Below, in pieces: positions 5,753 through 6,925 of a DNA stretch of 6,925 nucleotides. Made by a program: the position numbers and the translations under genes. This DNA comes from Bacillota bacterium (lineage in GTDB: Bacteria > Bacillota > Clostridia > Christensenellales > Aristaeellaceae): positions 1 to 6,925 of the forward strand of contig JAEVZE010000213.1 of assembly GCA_023392395.1 (NCBI GenBank), given 5' to 3'. The notes under the pieces are model-generated. The model was not told the DNA's origin, did not search any database, and was given only the letters and a program-made list of their open reading frames with translations. Position 1 is the stretch's first letter, and each line of letters begins with the position of its first letter.

Positions 5753-6511
5753 TATACGCAGGCCGCCGGTGATGAACAGTTCGGAGCCGCTGGTCTGCGA
5801 AGCGCCGTCGCTGAGCAGGTACAGTACGCCGTCGATGTAGTCTCCGGCCTCCTGCATGCGCCCCATCGGCATCACCCGGCAAGCCTCCTCCGCCCAGCCT
5901 TCAGGCTGTCCCAGCTTCTTGCGAAACTCCTCCTCGCCGGGCGTTGCCACCCAGCCGATCGTAACCCAGTTGCTTCGGATCCGGCGGGACGCGTAGTTCT
6001 GCGCCATGTGCCGGTACAGCGTGTACACCGCGCCCTTGGAGCACGCGTAGGCCGGGCGGTCGATCTCGCCGCCGTAGGCGTGCAGCGAGCCCATGAACAC
6101 GATGCTCCCGCCCCGGCTGGCCATCGCCTTGACCGCGGCCTGGGTCGTGAAGAAACAGGACTTGAAGTTGACGCTGAGGATGGAATCCAGCTGCGCCTCG
6201 TCCACGGACCCCAGCGGCGCCGACGACTGGACGGTCCCGGCGTAGTTGACCAGCCCGTCCAGGCGCCCGAACGAATCGACCGCCGCCTCGACGATCCGGG
6301 CACAGCAGGCGGGGCTGGTCAGGTCGCCCTTCACGAAGACGGCCCTGCCCGGCCCGGCGGCGTTGATCTCCGCAGCGAGCGCGTTTCCCGCCGCCTCGTC
6401 CCGCCCGCCCAGCGCGAGAAGTGCACCCGCCCGGCCCGCGCCCAGCGCGACGGCCCGGCCGATCCCCTTGGTGGCTCCGGTGATAACGACGGCCTTGTCC
6501 TCCAGCAGCAT
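5750..6511 (-). CDS. Short-chain dehydrogenase/reductase (SDR), classical type
   Basis: A 253-residue classical SDR of normal length. The cofactor motif is TGATKGIG (11-18), the catalytic triad is Ser142 (MGSLHA), Tyr155 and Lys159 (YACSK), and the C-terminus reads SGSELFITGG. The motif after beta-4, usually NNAG, is NYAG here (89-92), and the usual VDGG end is ITGG. Arg37 after beta-2 (GGRDEA) would fit NADP, but cofactor choice is uncertain. Classical SDRs next to lactonases often oxidise a sugar at C1 to the lactone or a secondary alcohol to a ketone, which is a likely role here (inference). The ATG at 6511 is chosen: GGAGG ends 6 nt before it. A GTG two codons upstream (6517) directly abuts that GGAGG and is unlikely to be used. 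The gene begins 15 nt after the zinc dehydrogenase stop. Confidence 0.93.
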   Translation of the reverse strand: MLLEDKAVVITGATKGIGRAVALGAGRAGALLALGGRDEAAGNALAAEINAAGPGRAVFVKGDLTSPACCARIVEAAVDSFGRLDGLVNYAGTVQSSAPLGSVDEAQLDSILSVNFKSCFFTTQAAVKAMASRGGSIVFMGSLHAYGGEIDRPAYACSKGAVYTLYRHMAQNYASRRIRSNWVTIGWVATPGEEEFRKKLGQPEGWAEEACRVMPMGRMQEAGDYIDGVLYLLSDGASQTSGSELFITGGLRI

Positions 6512-6517
6512 ACGCAC

Positions 6518-6524
6518 CCTCCCC
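6518..6524 (-). promoter_or_regulatory. Ribosome binding site deciding the SDR start
   Basis: GGGGAGG on the minus strand, with 6 nt (GTGCGT) between it and the ATG at 6511. The alternative GTG at 6517 has zero spacing from this element, so the site argues for the shorter protein. Confidence 0.75.
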
Positions 6525-6526
6525 GG

Positions 6527-6925
6527 TTAGTCGATGGTCAGTACGACTTTGGTCAGCCCGGCCTCCCGCGCGCTCAGCCGGCCGAACCAGCGCGCACCTT
6601 CTTCGAGCGGCGCGACTTTGGAAACGACGTCCATCACGTCCACCGCGCCGGACGCGATCAGGTCGATCGCGGTCGGGTATTCGTTGGCGCAGGCGTAGGT
6701 GCCAATCACGTCCAGCTCTTTGAGCACGATCTTCTGAAAGTCCAGCTCTGCGCGCGGCTGCGCGTTGCCCACCAGCGTGACGGAGCCGCCCTTCCGGACG
6801 AGGCCGATCGCGCTGTTGACCGTCGCACCCAGGCCCACGGCCTCGAACGCCCGGTCCGTGCCCCGGGGGCAGAGTTCGCAGAACTTCCCCTCCCAGCCTT
6901 GGATGGAGGAATCGATCCCGTAATC
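6527..6925 (-). CDS. Zinc-type medium-chain alcohol/polyol dehydrogenase, C-terminal part (partial)
   Basis: The last 132 residues of a medium-chain dehydrogenase; the reading frame is open to the right edge, so the 5' part lies outside. Visible are the second half of the Rossmann domain (GTDRAFEAVGLGATVNSAI, then VRKGGSVTLVGN), the strand ELDVIGTYACANEYPTAIDLI and a typical end (EAGLTKVVLTID). The pattern resembles sorbitol/threonine dehydrogenase-like members that oxidise a secondary alcohol of a polyol or sugar with NAD(P). The first visible residues, DYGIDS, fit the stretch just after the dinucleotide fold's second strand. Catalytic zinc ligands and the GxGxxG motif would be in the missing N-terminal portion, so activity and cofactor cannot be judged. 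A GTG in frame at 6838 is an internal valine, not a start. It is followed after 15 nt by the SDR gene, and the two probably act on the same or successive intermediates (inference). Confidence 0.9.
   Translation of the reverse strand, partial: DYGIDSSIQGWEGKFCELCPRGTDRAFEAVGLGATVNSAIGLVRKGGSVTLVGNAQPRAELDFQKIVLKELDVIGTYACANEYPTAIDLIASGAVDVMDVVSKVAPLEEGARWFGRLSAREAGLTKVVLTID

Noticed and set aside
6512..6517. GTG start for the SDR two codons upstream
   Set aside because: It directly abuts the GGAGG, leaving no spacer; the ATG at 6511 has a normal 6-nt spacer.
6527..6838. Separate short 103-residue gene starting at 6838
   Set aside because: The codon at 6838 is GTG, and the frame continues upstream to the window edge with sequence that fits the zinc dehydrogenase family (GTDRAFEAVG); it is an internal valine.

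Overview
The window is one leftward (minus-strand) gene cluster with almost no non-coding DNA. Read in transcription order, from high to low coordinates, it holds: the C-terminal part of a zinc-type medium-chain alcohol/polyol dehydrogenase (cut by the right edge); a short-chain dehydrogenase (SDR); an SMP-30/gluconolactonase-type lactonase; a sugar phosphate isomerase/epimerase-type TIM barrel; E1 alpha and E1 beta of a thiamine-diphosphate 2-oxoacid/acetoin-type dehydrogenase; an unusually short E2-like lipoyl protein; and an archaeal-type (type II) glyceraldehyde-3-phosphate dehydrogenase. A GC-rich hairpin with a GAAA loop follows the last gene at the left edge and probably ends the transcript.

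The genes look like one operon. Three consecutive junctions are 4-nt ATGA stop/start overlaps (lactonase/isomerase, isomerase/E1 alpha, E1 alpha/E1 beta). Two more have a TAG stop built into the next gene's Shine-Dalgarno sequence, 10 nt from the start. The largest gap is 50 nt, before the GAPDH-like gene. No promoter is visible, and the operon must begin beyond the right edge.

The DNA is GC-rich, nearly every start has a strong GGAGG-type ribosome binding site, and the end carries an intrinsic-terminator-like hairpin. This suggests a GC-rich bacterium with Firmicutes-like translation signals; the lineage cannot be fixed from this window. The type II GAPDH is a family best known from archaea and is unexpected in such a setting.

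The right half reads as free-sugar or polyol oxidation: two dehydrogenases able to make a ketone or lactone, a lactonase to open the lactone, and an isomerase/epimerase to rearrange the product. The left half reads as C-C bond cleavage or oxidative decarboxylation of a keto compound by a ThDP/lipoyl system, then an aldehyde/acyl-phosphate-type dehydrogenase. No dehydratase, kinase, aldolase, transporter, regulator or E3 (dihydrolipoamide dehydrogenase) is present. The substrate is therefore unknown and the pathway is inference.

The most striking point is the E2-like protein. It keeps a lipoyl domain with its lysine and a subunit-binding domain, but its acyltransferase domain is cut to about half length. 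The HRxxDG catalytic motif has been lost in frame, although the rest of the C-terminal end still aligns with E2. A complete E1 is thus paired with a lipoyl carrier that probably cannot transfer acyl groups to CoA, beside a cysteine-dependent GAPDH-like enzyme.
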